Shown one piece after another: positions 18,362-28,600 of a DNA stretch of 64,000 bases (positions are counted from its first letter, which is position 1; every line of letters starts with the position of its first letter). This stretch comes from Streptococcus suis (GTDB lineage: Bacteria; Bacillota; Bacilli; Lactobacillales; Streptococcaceae). The position numbers and the translations under genes are program-made. The DNA lies in contig JAKTNI010000003.1 of assembly GCA_029593505.1 (NCBI GenBank), positions 62,001-126,000 of the forward strand. Reading direction: 5' to 3'. Under the pieces are notes generated by a model, which did not search any database, was not told where the DNA came from, and saw only the letters and a list, made by a program, of their open reading frames with translations.

Positions 18362-18395
18362 ATAAAATAGCCAACCAGAACTCTGATGGCTATTT
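18362..18395 (-). terminator. Terminator of glmS
   Basis: AAATAGCCA / TGGCTATTT arms (18365-18373 and 18387-18395) with an inner CCAGA/TCTG pairing; T-rich on the minus-strand exit. Confidence 0.75.
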
Positions 18396-18418
18396 CCAAA
18401 AGTCTATAGTAACTTCGC

Positions 18419-20233
18419 TTATTCAACAGTTACCGATTTAGCTAAGTTACGTGGTTTGTCAACATCCAAGCCACGCTGAAGAGTGGCATAGTAAGCAATT
18501 AGCTGAGTTGGAACAACCATCGCAATCGCTGATAAGAAGGGATGAACAGTCGGAACTGTAATGTCATCATCTTCTGTAGCCACTGCTTCATCAACGACTG
18601 TCAATACATTCGCACCTCGTGCTACTACTTCTTGAATGTTTCCACGAGTATGACTAACTAATTGAGGATGATTAGAAATTAAAGCTAAGACAGGAACGCC
18701 ATCCTCAATCAATGAAATAGTACCATGTTTTAATTCACCTGCAGCAAAACCTTCACACTGAATATAAGAAATTTCTTTCAACTTTAGACTAGCTTCCATA
18801 GCTACATAGTAATCCGTACCACGACCAATGTAAAAAGCGTTGCGAGTTGTTGCCAATAGCCTTTCAACTTTTTCAGCAATACTATCTTTTTTTACTAGAC
18901 TAGCTTCAATAGATTGTGCAACAATTGATAATTCATGTACTAAATTAAATTCTTTAGCATGAGCATTTCCATTTGCATCACCAACAGCTTTTGCCAAAAC
19001 TGCCAAGGTTGCAATCTGAGCTGTATAAGCTTTGGTAGAAGCCACCGCAATTTCTGGTCCAGCATGTAACAACATAGTATAAGTTGCTTCTCTCGATAAA
19101 GTTGAACCAGGAACATTTGTGACCGTCAAACTAGGAATTCCCATTTGATTAGCTTTTACCAGTACTTGACGGCTATCAGCAGTCTCACCTGATTGGCTAA
19201 TCATAATAAAGAGTGGTTTCTTACTCAACAATGGCATATTGTAGCCCCACTCAGAAGCAATACCCAACTCTACAGGTGTATCTGTTAGTTTTTCTAAGAA
19301 ATCTTTTGAGGCATATCCTGCATGATAAGATGTCCCTGCTGCTAAAATATAGATACGATCTGCTTCTTGAACTGCTTTGATAATAGCTTCATCAATTGCT
19401 ATTTTTCCTTTTTCATCTGTATAAGCACTAATTAACTTACGCATAACGCTTGGTTGCTCATCAATTTCTTTCAACATGTAGTAAGGATAAGTTCCTTTAC
19501 CAATGTCAGATAAATCAAGCTCTGCGATGTAGCTATCACGCTCAATATTAGTTCCATCATAATCCATAATCGTCACATTATCTTTTTTCACGATAACAAG
19601 TTCTTTGTCATGAATCTCCATATACTCATTAGTTTCACGAATCATAGCCATCGCATCTGAACAAACCATATTATAACCATTCCCCAAACCGATTAACAAT
19701 GGAGACTTATTTTTAGCAACATAAATAGTTTCCGTATCGTTGACATCAATCAATGCAAAAGCATAAGAACCTTGGATAATATGAAGAGCTTTTTGGAAAG
19801 CTGCTAGTGTGGACAAACCTTCCTCTTCTGCTAATTTTCCAATTAAATGAACAGCGATTTCCGTATCTGTTTGCCCCTTCAACTCATGGTCTGCTAAATA
19901 ACTTGCTTTGATTTCCGCATAATTTTCAATCACACCATTGTGTACTAAAACATGATTAGCCGTTTTAGAAGTGTGCGGATGAGCATTATTTTCAGTTGGA
20001 CGACCGTGTGTTGCCCAACGAGTATGACCAATCCCTATTGTTCCTTCTGTTCTATCTCCTACTTTTTCTGATAGATCAGCAATGCGACCAACAGCTTTCA
20101 CCAAGTGGCTTTGCTGACCACCTATCACAAAAATCCCCGCAGAATCATAACCACGGTACTCTAATTTTTCCAATCCTTGAATCAAAATATCTGTTGCATT
20201 TGTATTTCCTACAACGCCAACAATTCCACACAT
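18419..20233 (-). CDS. glmS: Glutamine-fructose-6-phosphate aminotransferase (isomerizing) GlmS
   Basis: Makes glucosamine-6-phosphate from fructose-6-P and glutamine, the entry step to amino-sugar and peptidoglycan precursors; 604 aa. The N-terminal nucleophile cysteine is at residue 2 (MCGIVGVVG), followed by GYDSAGI and HTRWATHG near 72. Two SIS domains follow: ILAAGTSYHAG near 300, ISQSGETADS near 347, ASTKAYTAQ near 400, and a C-terminal LAKSVTVE. It stands alone between terminators. Its promoter region has no room for the Bacillus-type glmS ribozyme; instead two NagR-like operators flank a consensus promoter. Confidence 0.97.
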   Translation of the reverse strand: MCGIVGVVGNTNATDILIQGLEKLEYRGYDSAGIFVIGGQQSHLVKAVGRIADLSEKVGDRTEGTIGIGHTRWATHGRPTENNAHPHTSKTANHVLVHNGVIENYAEIKASYLADHELKGQTDTEIAVHLIGKLAEEEGLSTLAAFQKALHIIQGSYAFALIDVNDTETIYVAKNKSPLLIGLGNGYNMVCSDAMAMIRETNEYMEIHDKELVIVKKDNVTIMDYDGTNIERDSYIAELDLSDIGKGTYPYYMLKEIDEQPSVMRKLISAYTDEKGKIAIDEAIIKAVQEADRIYILAAGTSYHAGYASKDFLEKLTDTPVELGIASEWGYNMPLLSKKPLFIMISQSGETADSRQVLVKANQMGIPSLTVTNVPGSTLSREATYTMLLHAGPEIAVASTKAYTAQIATLAVLAKAVGDANGNAHAKEFNLVHELSIVAQSIEASLVKKDSIAEKVERLLATTRNAFYIGRGTDYYVAMEASLKLKEISYIQCEGFAAGELKHGTISLIEDGVPVLALISNHPQLVSHTRGNIQEVVARGANVLTVVDEAVATEDDDITVPTVHPFLSAIAMVVPTQLIAYYATLQRGLDVDKPRNLAKSVTVE

Positions 20234-20244
20234 ACATTACACCT

Positions 20245-20263
20245 ATGATGCTGCTAGCATCAT
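20245..20263 (-). promoter_or_regulatory. Hairpin just upstream of the glmS ribosome site
   Basis: Perfect 8-bp inverted repeat ATGATGCT / AGCATCAT with a 3-base loop, ending about 5 bases before the AGGTG ribosome site. It could be an mRNA structure affecting initiation or stability. Function unknown. Confidence 0.4.
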
Positions 20264-20275
20264 CTTTCATACTTT

Positions 20276-20296
20276 ATAAATTGGTCTAGTCAGATT
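20276..20296. promoter_or_regulatory. NagR (GntR-type) operator-like site, downstream copy
   Basis: Sequence ATAAATTGGTCTAGTCAGATT, lying about 26 bases downstream of the glmS -10. It matches an upstream copy at 20 of 21 positions and resembles the TGGTCTAGACCA-type dre sites bound by NagR/DasR regulators, which respond to glucosamine-6-phosphate. Binding is inferred. Confidence 0.6.
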
Positions 20297-20321
20297 CAAT
20301 GTCTACAAAACCAGCATTAAC

Positions 20322-20350
20322 AGTATATAATAAGACTTTTTTTTTGTCAA
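20322..20350 (-). promoter_or_regulatory. glmS promoter
   Basis: Consensus-quality promoter on the minus strand: TTGACA (20345-20350), 17-bp spacer, TATACT (20322-20327). Start predicted near 20315, leaving a leader of about 80 nt. It is bracketed by the two NagR-like sites. Confidence 0.85.
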
Positions 20351-20353
20351 GAA

Positions 20354-20374
20354 ATAAATTGGTATAGTCAGATT
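20354..20374. promoter_or_regulatory. NagR (GntR-type) operator-like site, upstream copy
   Basis: ATAAATTGGTATAGTCAGATT, three bases upstream of the glmS -35. Direct repeat of the site at 20276-20296, 78 bases apart centre to centre. Confidence 0.6.
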
Positions 20375-20401
20375 AAAGAAATAATATCCTGGTTACCTTG
20401 A

Positions 20402-20430
20402 AATAAAAAAACTGATTCTATTGAACCAGT
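20402..20430 (-). terminator. Terminator of the signal peptidase gene
   Basis: ACTG-TTC-AATA-GAA-CAGT hairpin (20411-20430, one internal mismatch) followed by seven Ts on the minus strand. Confidence 0.75.
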
Positions 20431-20960
20431 CCTGTTTTAATAAAACCAAATTCGGATAAAGGGCTCAGTTTAAAAGTCAAACGACCAATGATAGCTTTCT
20501 CGGAAATTAAACCGAAACTACGACTGTCCTGATGATTGCTACGATTATCATTCAAAACTAGATAATAGTTACTTGGAATACTATCTAATTCACCATTTGT
20601 CAGCATACCAATCGTCAAATCATCCGTATAACTTTCTTGAGAATGAGGGGTCTTAAGATAGCTTTCTGAAACAATTAAATTGTTTCGATACAAGACATCA
20701 TCCATATAGGTAACAGTCTCACCTTCCAATGCTATAATTCGGCTAACATACTCTTTACCATCTTGCTCATATAATACAAAATCTCCATGACTTAGACTAG
20801 CATTTCGAACTACTATAATCACATCATTCTTTTTTAGATAACGATTTGCCATTTCCGAGGTGATGGTGACAGGTTCAAAAAACCAAAAACGCAAACCAAT
20901 AAATCCTACTATCAATAAAAAAAGTAAACCTAGCTGTTTGATTAAATCTCTTTTTACCAT
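20418..20960 (-). CDS. Signal peptidase I homologue with unusual active site (SipC-like)
   Basis: 180-aa S26-family protein with one N-terminal membrane anchor (residues 9-28). The C-terminal box LNDNRSNHQDSRSFGLI (about 136-152) and PSNYYLVL are clearly signal peptidase I. The catalytic pair is not in its normal form. Where the family has Ser-Met-x-Pro-Thr, this protein reads S35-E36-M37-A-N, with glutamate at the serine position. Where the family has Lys-Arg-Val-Ile-Gly, it reads S73-R-I-I-A. It may be inactive, use S35 by register shift, or process special substrates as SipA/SipC-type enzymes do. It lies between pyk-side genes and glmS, a placement known in other streptococci. Confidence 0.8.
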   Translation of the reverse strand: MVKRDLIKQLGLLFLLIVGFIGLRFWFFEPVTITSEMANRYLKKNDVIIVVRNASLSHGDFVLYEQDGKEYVSRIIALEGETVTYMDDVLYRNNLIVSESYLKTPHSQESYTDDLTIGMLTNGELDSIPSNYYLVLNDNRSNHQDSRSFGLISEKAIIGRLTFKLSPLSEFGFIKTGLVQ

Positions 20961-20981
20961 AATCTCTCCATTTCATTTACT

Positions 20982-20990
20982 AGTATATCA
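20982..20990 (-). promoter_or_regulatory. Promoter of the signal peptidase gene (extended -10)
   Basis: TGATATACT on the minus strand, hexamer 20982-20987, about 20 bases before the start codon's ribosome site. Confidence 0.5.
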
Positions 20991-21064
20991 TACTTTATAG
21001 TAACAGAATAGTACTTCAAAATAAAAATATACTGTAAACTCTATTTCAAAGTTCCCAAAACATC

Positions 21065-21688
21065 CTATTGTTTATGCATCAACTGACAATAGATTTCTTC
21101 AGCAATCACTTGGTTTCCTAATACATTCAAATGCAAGCCATCACTATAATAATCCAATTGTCCCTTTGTTAAAGGGTAAAGATTAATGGCAGATTGTCCT
21201 AATTCCTTAGCAATACTAGGAATAATAATTTGTAATTCTTCCTCAATAATTTGATTATTTAGACCAAAACGACTAGTCGGGATGTAAGGAGGAATCACCA
21301 AATACACATCTGGCTGACTAGATAAGTCTATATAACGTTCGACCATTCCACGATATTCCCGAATAAATCGATCTCTATTCCAGTATAGAGCTCTACTATC
21401 GTTGCTTCCAATCATAATAATGACAATATCAGCTTCACTTTCAAGAGAGAGCTGCGCATTCTTCTCCAAAAAATAAGGATAATCTGCTGTTGACTGTAAA
21501 GAACGACCACTCAATCCATAATTGGACACTTGATAAAGATGTCCTAATTTATCCGCTAAAATACTTGGATAAGCATCTTTTTCACGTTGTTCAAGTCCAT
21601 AACCATACGTTAAACTATCTCCTACTGCTGCTACTTTTATAGCCCCACTTCCAATCGTAAGGACCTCTGGATACATAATATCTGACAT
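21065..21688 (-). CDS. GDSL-family lipase/esterase
   Basis: 207-aa SGNH hydrolase. Block I AAVGDSLTYGYG (Ser near residue 25), block II glycine in YGLSGRSLQ near 61, block III IMIGSNDSRALYW near 91, and block V YSDGLHLNVLGNQ near 182 with the Asp and His of the triad. No signal peptide from this start. The ATG at 21688 was chosen because GGAGAGGG lies just upstream; an earlier in-frame ATG runs into the divergent oxidoreductase gene. Substrate is probably an acyl ester or a cell-wall acetyl group. Confidence 0.87.
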   Translation of the reverse strand: MSDIMYPEVLTIGSGAIKVAAVGDSLTYGYGLEQREKDAYPSILADKLGHLYQVSNYGLSGRSLQSTADYPYFLEKNAQLSLESEADIVIIMIGSNDSRALYWNRDRFIREYRGMVERYIDLSSQPDVYLVIPPYIPTSRFGLNNQIIEEELQIIIPSIAKELGQSAINLYPLTKGQLDYYSDGLHLNVLGNQVIAEEIYCQLMHKQ

Positions 21689-21757
21689 ATCAATCCCTCT
21701 CCTTTTTATCCTAACTATTGTAACATGTAAAAAAAAATAAATAAATGGATACATTTG

Positions 21758-21766
21758 TGATATAAT
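21758..21766 (+). promoter_or_regulatory. Promoter of the DadA-like gene, implying a leaderless mRNA
   Basis: Extended -10 TGATATAAT (hexamer 21761-21766). The seventh base after the hexamer is 21773 and the in-frame ATG is 21774, so transcription should begin at or next to the start codon. No ribosome site precedes either candidate ATG. Confidence 0.55.
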
Positions 21767-21773
21767 GAACATT

Positions 21774-22895
21774 ATGAAAAAACAAATTATTATTATAGGT
21801 GGAGGGATAGTTGGCTCAACGACCGCCTTCTACCTTTCACAAGACACATCAATAAACTTGACTCTTATTGATGCTGGTGTAGGAACAGCTACTCGTGCTG
21901 CTGCCGGTATTATCTGCCCTTGGATGGCACAAAAGAAAAACAAAGATTGGTATAAATTAACCTCAACCGGAGCTGTTTTCTATCGTCAGCTAGTTTCTGA
22001 TTTACAGCAAGCTGGTGTAACAGAGATACCGTTCAAACAAACTGGTACCATCGGTTTAAAAAGCAAAGCAGAATTACTAGATAAGATTCAAACACTTGTT
22101 GAAGAACGCCGTATTGACACACCAGAAATTGGTTCTATAACAAAACTAATTGGTTCAGAAGTATCAACCTATTTACCACCACTTAAGTCTGATTTTTATG
22201 GACTTCACCTAGAGGGAGGAGGGAGAATTGATGGTGGACGATTGATAGATATTCTTCAAGAACAAGTTGTAAAAAATGGTGGACGACTACTTCATGGAGA
22301 AGTTAAATTAGTAGATGCTCACACACTTGATCTAAATGGAACAATATTGACAGCTGACGCTATTGTTTTAGCTACAGGAGCTTGGTTACCACAGATATTA
22401 GAACCATTAGGATATCAAGTAGATGTCCGGCCACAAAAGGGACAGTTATTAGAATTGCAGACTGATTTTGACAGTGATACATGGCCTGTATGCATGCCTT
22501 ACGGACAAATTGATATTCTACCGTTTGACAACGGCAAGGTAATTATTGGAGCAACTCATGAAGACGATATGGGATATGATTTAACACTAGATTCTAAAAA
22601 AATCAATGCTATGCACCAAAAAGCTGCTGAATTTATGCCAGATATCACAAACTATCCCATCTCAGCTACTCGAATAGGAACTCGTGCCTACACCTCTAAC
22701 TACGCTCCATTTTATGGAACAATCCGTGATATGAATACTGTCTGGGTTGCTAGTGGTCTGGGGTCATCAGGATTAACAAATGGACCATTTATTGGTTGGC
22801 AAATTGCTCAAGAAATCTTAGGACATCCAACAAATTTCGACAGAACACCCTACCTACCCGATAATTATATTCAAAAAACGAAAACCATTAATTAG
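21774..22895 (+). CDS. FAD-dependent oxidoreductase, DadA/glycine oxidase-like
   Basis: 373-aa DAO-family flavoprotein. N-terminal Rossmann motif IIIGGGIVGSTTAFYLSQ, the flavin loop RAAAGIICPWMAQKKN near 43, VLATGAWLP near 200, and C-terminal GTRAYTSNYAPFYG and WVASGLGSSGLTNGPFIGWQIAQ near 320-345. Likely oxidises a D- or secondary amino acid; the substrate is not evident. The first in-frame ATG is 21765, but promoter position favours 21774. It converges on pyk and shares a long terminator whose stem holds its stop codon. Confidence 0.85.
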   Translation: MKKQIIIIGGGIVGSTTAFYLSQDTSINLTLIDAGVGTATRAAAGIICPWMAQKKNKDWYKLTSTGAVFYRQLVSDLQQAGVTEIPFKQTGTIGLKSKAELLDKIQTLVEERRIDTPEIGSITKLIGSEVSTYLPPLKSDFYGLHLEGGGRIDGGRLIDILQEQVVKNGGRLLHGEVKLVDAHTLDLNGTILTADAIVLATGAWLPQILEPLGYQVDVRPQKGQLLELQTDFDSDTWPVCMPYGQIDILPFDNGKVIIGATHEDDMGYDLTLDSKKINAMHQKAAEFMPDITNYPISATRIGTRAYTSNYAPFYGTIRDMNTVWVASGLGSSGLTNGPFIGWQIAQEILGHPTNFDRTPYLPDNYIQKTKTIN

Positions 22896-22927
22896 GGTTG
22901 CCCCTAATTAATGGTTTTCGTTTTTAT
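22873..22927. terminator. Bidirectional terminator between the DadA-like gene and pyk
   Basis: Perfect stem of about 23 bp (AAAACGAAAACCATTAATTAGGG and its complement) with loop TTGC. It runs into T-tracts on both strands. The TAG stop of the plus-strand gene is within the stem. Confidence 0.92.
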
Positions 22928-22932
22928 TAATT

Positions 22933-24438
22933 TTATTTTACTGTACGAACACGCATTGTGTTTGTTGAACCAGCAACGCCGACTGGCACTCCAGCAACAA
23001 TCACAATATCATCACCCGCTTCAACAAGACCTTGTTCTTTAGCGATGTGTTCAGCTAAATCAAACATATCATCTGTTGAATCTGGACGATTTGTTACAAC
23101 TGGAATAACTCCCCAATTTAACATCAATGATTTCTGTACTTTCTCTGTAAATGTTACTGCCAAAATATCTGCATCTGGACGATATTTAGAGATAGCACGT
23201 GCTGAGTAACCAGTTTCTGTAACAGTTACAACCAATTTGATGTTCATTGAATGACATGCATCTTTTACTGCAGAGGCAATAACCTCTGTTTTAGATGCAC
23301 GATTAAAATGATCAGAGTTCAAACGACCATATTCACCAAGAAGAGTTTGTGCATTCTTAGCAATAGCTGCCATTGTACGAACAGATTCCACTGGATACTT
23401 ACCATTTGCTGACTCTCCAGAAAGCATAGTCGCATCAGTACCGTCAATAACAGCATTAAAGACATCCGATACTTCTGAACGAGTTGCACGTGGTTTTTCA
23501 GTCATCGTTTCCAACATGTTTGTTGCTGTGATAACTGCTTTACCCGCAGCATTTACTTTTGTGATAATCATTTTTTGATAAACTGGAACCATTTCAAATG
23601 GCACTTCAATACCCATGTCACCACGAGCAATCATGATACCATCAGCAGCTTCGATAATTTCATCAATATTATCAATACCTTGTTGGTTTTCAATTTTCGC
23701 AAACAATTGAACGTGATCGTTACCAGTTTCTTTACAGATGTTACGAACTTCTTCAATATCTTTAGCAGTACGTACAAATGAAATCGCAATAAAGTTCAAA
23801 CCTTGCTCAAGACCAAAACGAATATCAGCATTGTCACGATCTGCAAGAGCTGGGAAAGGAATTTTTGTGTACGGAATATTAACACCTTTTTGTTTAGCAA
23901 TTACTCCGTCATTTTCAACTCCAACGATAAACTCACGTGTTTCTTCATCTTTAGCTATAACAGTTAAACCAAGTTTGCCGTCGTCAATTAGGATTTGTTT
24001 TCCTACTTCAACATCATCAAAGACGTCTAATCCACCTGCAACATTCAATGCAATCACGTCTTTTGTTGACTGAACACCTTGTTTCGTTGCAACTCGAAGT
24101 TGATCACCAGTTTGATAAGAATACTCTTTAGCACCATCAGCAAATAATTCTGTACGAATCTCTGGACCTTTTGTATCTAGCAAGAAACCAACTTTTTTGC
24201 CTGCAATTTCCTCTGCACGACGAACAGTTGCCATACGATCACCCTGTTCTTTGTGATCGCCATGTGAGAAGTTAAATCTAAAAACATTTGCACCTTCAGT
24301 AATCAATTGAGCAATATTTTTAGCCGATGCCTCAACATCAAGACTTTCTCCCCAATAACCATCTTCGCCAAATTTTTTACCGCCACGGATTTCTACCGCA
24401 GGACCTAAGGTTGCAACGATTTTTACACGTTTATTCAT
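22933..24438 (-). CDS. pyk: Pyruvate kinase
   Basis: Glycolytic enzyme converting PEP and ADP to pyruvate and ATP, 501 aa. Motifs include VKIVATLGPA at the N-terminus, NVFRFNFSHG near 51, FLLDTKGPEIRT near 80, LFAKIENQQGIDNIDEI near 245, the active-site signature GIMIARGDMGIEVPFE near 269-284, and ITATNMLETM near 303. The family length for streptococci is about 500. Downstream of pfkA by 71 bases; the two probably form an operon ending at the terminator above. Confidence 0.98.
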   Translation of the reverse strand: MNKRVKIVATLGPAVEIRGGKKFGEDGYWGESLDVEASAKNIAQLITEGANVFRFNFSHGDHKEQGDRMATVRRAEEIAGKKVGFLLDTKGPEIRTELFADGAKEYSYQTGDQLRVATKQGVQSTKDVIALNVAGGLDVFDDVEVGKQILIDDGKLGLTVIAKDEETREFIVGVENDGVIAKQKGVNIPYTKIPFPALADRDNADIRFGLEQGLNFIAISFVRTAKDIEEVRNICKETGNDHVQLFAKIENQQGIDNIDEIIEAADGIMIARGDMGIEVPFEMVPVYQKMIITKVNAAGKAVITATNMLETMTEKPRATRSEVSDVFNAVIDGTDATMLSGESANGKYPVESVRTMAAIAKNAQTLLGEYGRLNSDHFNRASKTEVIASAVKDACHSMNIKLVVTVTETGYSARAISKYRPDADILAVTFTEKVQKSLMLNWGVIPVVTNRPDSTDDMFDLAEHIAKEQGLVEAGDDIVIVAGVPVGVAGSTNTMRVRTVK

Positions 24439-24509
24439 AATATAAGAAAACTCCTTTATATTTTAATGGTCTTTTGTGACCCTTAGTGAACATTATTAAA
24501 CACGATCAC

Positions 24510-25571
<1,062 letters not shown>

Positions 25572-25604
25572 TTAAAGTAAACTTGCTTGACTTTTCAACG
25601 AATT

Positions 25605-28600
25605 TTATCGAAAAACCGTTTTCATGGCAAATTCTGCTAACTCTACTTCTAATTGAGGCGTTTTCATAACTGAGTAATGTGTTGCTTGAATAGTTTGATT
25701 GGTATTTTTATAGTGTAAAACGACTGGAATGGTTCCCTTGTATTTTTCCAAAATACGAGCTACTGCAAAGTCATATTCTTGATTTTCTAATAATATCCAG
25801 CATTTTTCCAAACTTACCAGTTCTAATTGCTCTAAAACAAGCTGCAATTGTCCATCTCGCTCTTGAACTTTTCCCATAAGGTAGTACATACTTCCTTTCT
25901 CTAAGATATGTTCATAGCGATGATAACTATCGGGAAACAGTGTTACATCAAGTGTCTGTTTCATATCTGTCACTTGCAAAAATGCCATCTGTTCACCTGT
26001 TTTTTTCGTGCGAATTATGCGAATAGATTGTAGCTGTATCAAAACAGTAGCGCGGCTACCCGCTACCAAGTCTCTTAATTCTACAAAAGGACGGTCTGCT
26101 TCTTGGCGAACTCTAAGCAAGGGGTGAGGGCTAATACCAACTCCAATTAGAGACTGCTCCATAGCAAATTTTTCACTATCGCTATAATCTTCTACTTCTA
26201 TCCAGCTATAAGTCTCTTCTGCAAAAAATGAGCCCAAAGCATCGGCAAAGACAAATAAATGCTCTAAATTTTCTAAGATTTTCTTGCGATTTGTTTCCAG
26301 CTCATCAAATAAACCTAGCTGAATCAAGGGACTTAATATGTCAATCTTTTTAAATTGATCTGGCAAACGAACGATAAAATCCTCAATTGAATGATAAGGA
26401 CGGTTTTCCATAATCCAAAACGCTACATCTTTAGACAAGCCTTTGATTGTTTTCAATCCTAAATAAATCTTATCTTTATCAAATTTGTCATGATAAGGAA
26501 TAGTATTGATCGTCAACGGAGCAACTGTAAAATCAAATTGTAAAGCATCTTCAATGTAAGTATTACTTGAATGATTGAGCATGACATCAAAAAATACATC
26601 TGGATAGTGTTTCTTAAAATACGCTAGTTGAAAAGCAAGTGCAGCATAAGCATAAGCATGACTTCGGTTGAAACCATATCCAGCAAACTTAGCCATCATT
26701 GTAAAAATAGCTCGTGCTTTCTCATTCGTATGTCCATTTTCCAAAGCACCTGTCAGAAACTCTTCCTCCATAGCGTGCATCTCTTGAACATTCTTTTTCG
26801 ACATAGCTCTACGCAACAAATCAGCTTTACCCAATGTAAAACCTGCGTAAGCCTGTGCAATTTGCATCACTTGCTCCTGATACAGCATGATACCATAGGT
26901 TGATTGCAAAATATCTGCAATAGATGGATCAAGTAAGTCAATTGTTTCCTGTCCATGTTTTCGCCGAACAAAATTTTCTAAATAGTCACTCGCACCAGGA
27001 CGATTTAAACTAGTTGTAGCAACGATGTCCTCAAACCGCTCTGGCTTAACTCTTTGTAGTAAACTAATAGCTCCCGGTTGCTCAAACTGAAAAATTCCCT
27101 TTGTTTGACCAGCTGCAAATAGTTCTAAAGTCTCCTGATCTTCCAAATCAATGGCAGCAATGTCAATTTCGATTTGATATTTCTCTTGGACGAGCTCTGC
27201 CATTTTCTGAACAAATGTTAGATTTCGCAAACCAAGAAAATCCATTTTTAATAAACCATTGGCTTCCACTGCATGTGCATCATACTGAGTAACCAACATA
27301 TCTTCTCCTGCTTTTAGAGGAATTGTATCCGTTAGTTCTTCATCACTCATTACAACACCTGCTGCATGAATAGAGGTTTGGCGAGGGTGTCCTTCAATCT
27401 GCTGAGCAATAGCAAATGCTTTTTGGTACTCAATTTTACTATTTATAATTTGACGAAAGGAAGCATTACGCTGATATGCAGATGCAAGATTATCTCTAAA
27501 AGAAATCTTCTTAGTAATGTGACTTAATTCATACTCTGGTATGCCAAACCGTTTTAAGACATCACGAATCGCTTGCTTTGCTCCAAATGTCGAATAGGTT
27601 ACAATTTGTGCTGCATGGGTAGAACCATAGCGATCACGAACATATCGAATAAAATCCGGACGATGAATATCTGGAATATCAATATCAATATCTGGCATCG
27701 AATACCGTTCTGGATTAAGGAAACGCTCAAATAGTAGCTGATGCTTAACTGGATCAATTCCTGTTATGTCAAGGACATAGGCGACTAAACTGCCAACAGC
27801 AGAACCACGTCCCATTCCCATATAATATCCCTGACTGCGTCCAAATCGAAGCAAATCCCAAACAATCAAGAAATAATCATCAAACCCCATTTGATGAATG
27901 ACGGATAATTCATTCTCTAACCGTTCTTGATAGCTAAAATCTGTTAGATTTTTTGATTCCAATCCTTTATAAGCTTTTTCTCGCAATTCTTCTACTGCCG
28001 GTCGTTTTCGATTAAAACGTGGTAATTTCAGGTCAGTATCGAGATGATAAGAAATGCCCTCGACTAACTTTTCCAAATTCCTAACCGCTTCAGGAAAGCG
28101 TGTTGTAAATAAACTTGTCAAACTATCTGCCGATAGCAAAATTTGTCTACTATCCACCTCCCCCACTTGGTTGAGTGTTACATTATCCCGAATAGCACGA
28201 AGGACTTGCAAACATTCTAACTGCTCCTCTTCAAACAAACGTACAGTATGAATAGGTAGAATTGGACGAGAAAAGGTCTGGTTTGGTAAATCAGATGACA
28301 CACCGATGTAGTACTCTACTCCCAACTCTAATTGTTCAATCCCTGAGAAATATGGAACAATAACAGCAACGTCTACCAAATACTGCCTAATAGCCTCAAA
28401 GTCATCTTCACCTGTCATCTTGACTGTTGAAATTTTTAGCAAATTACGATATCCCTTAGTTGTCAAAGCAATCAGCTGAGTTGTTACCAACTTCTCATAA
28501 TCTACTAATGTCCAATCAATCTCACATCCAATAACCGGTTTTATTCCTTCTTTATAACAGGATTCCATAAAACCATAGGCCGCATACAGACTATTACGAT

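Noticed and set aside
20234..20353. glmS ribozyme
   Set aside because: The leader from the consensus promoter is only about 80 nt and shows one small hairpin; the ribozyme core of about 150 nt is absent.
22958..24073. Open frames on the plus strand across pyk
   Set aside because: They are antisense to a highly conserved gene and lack ribosome sites or family resemblance.
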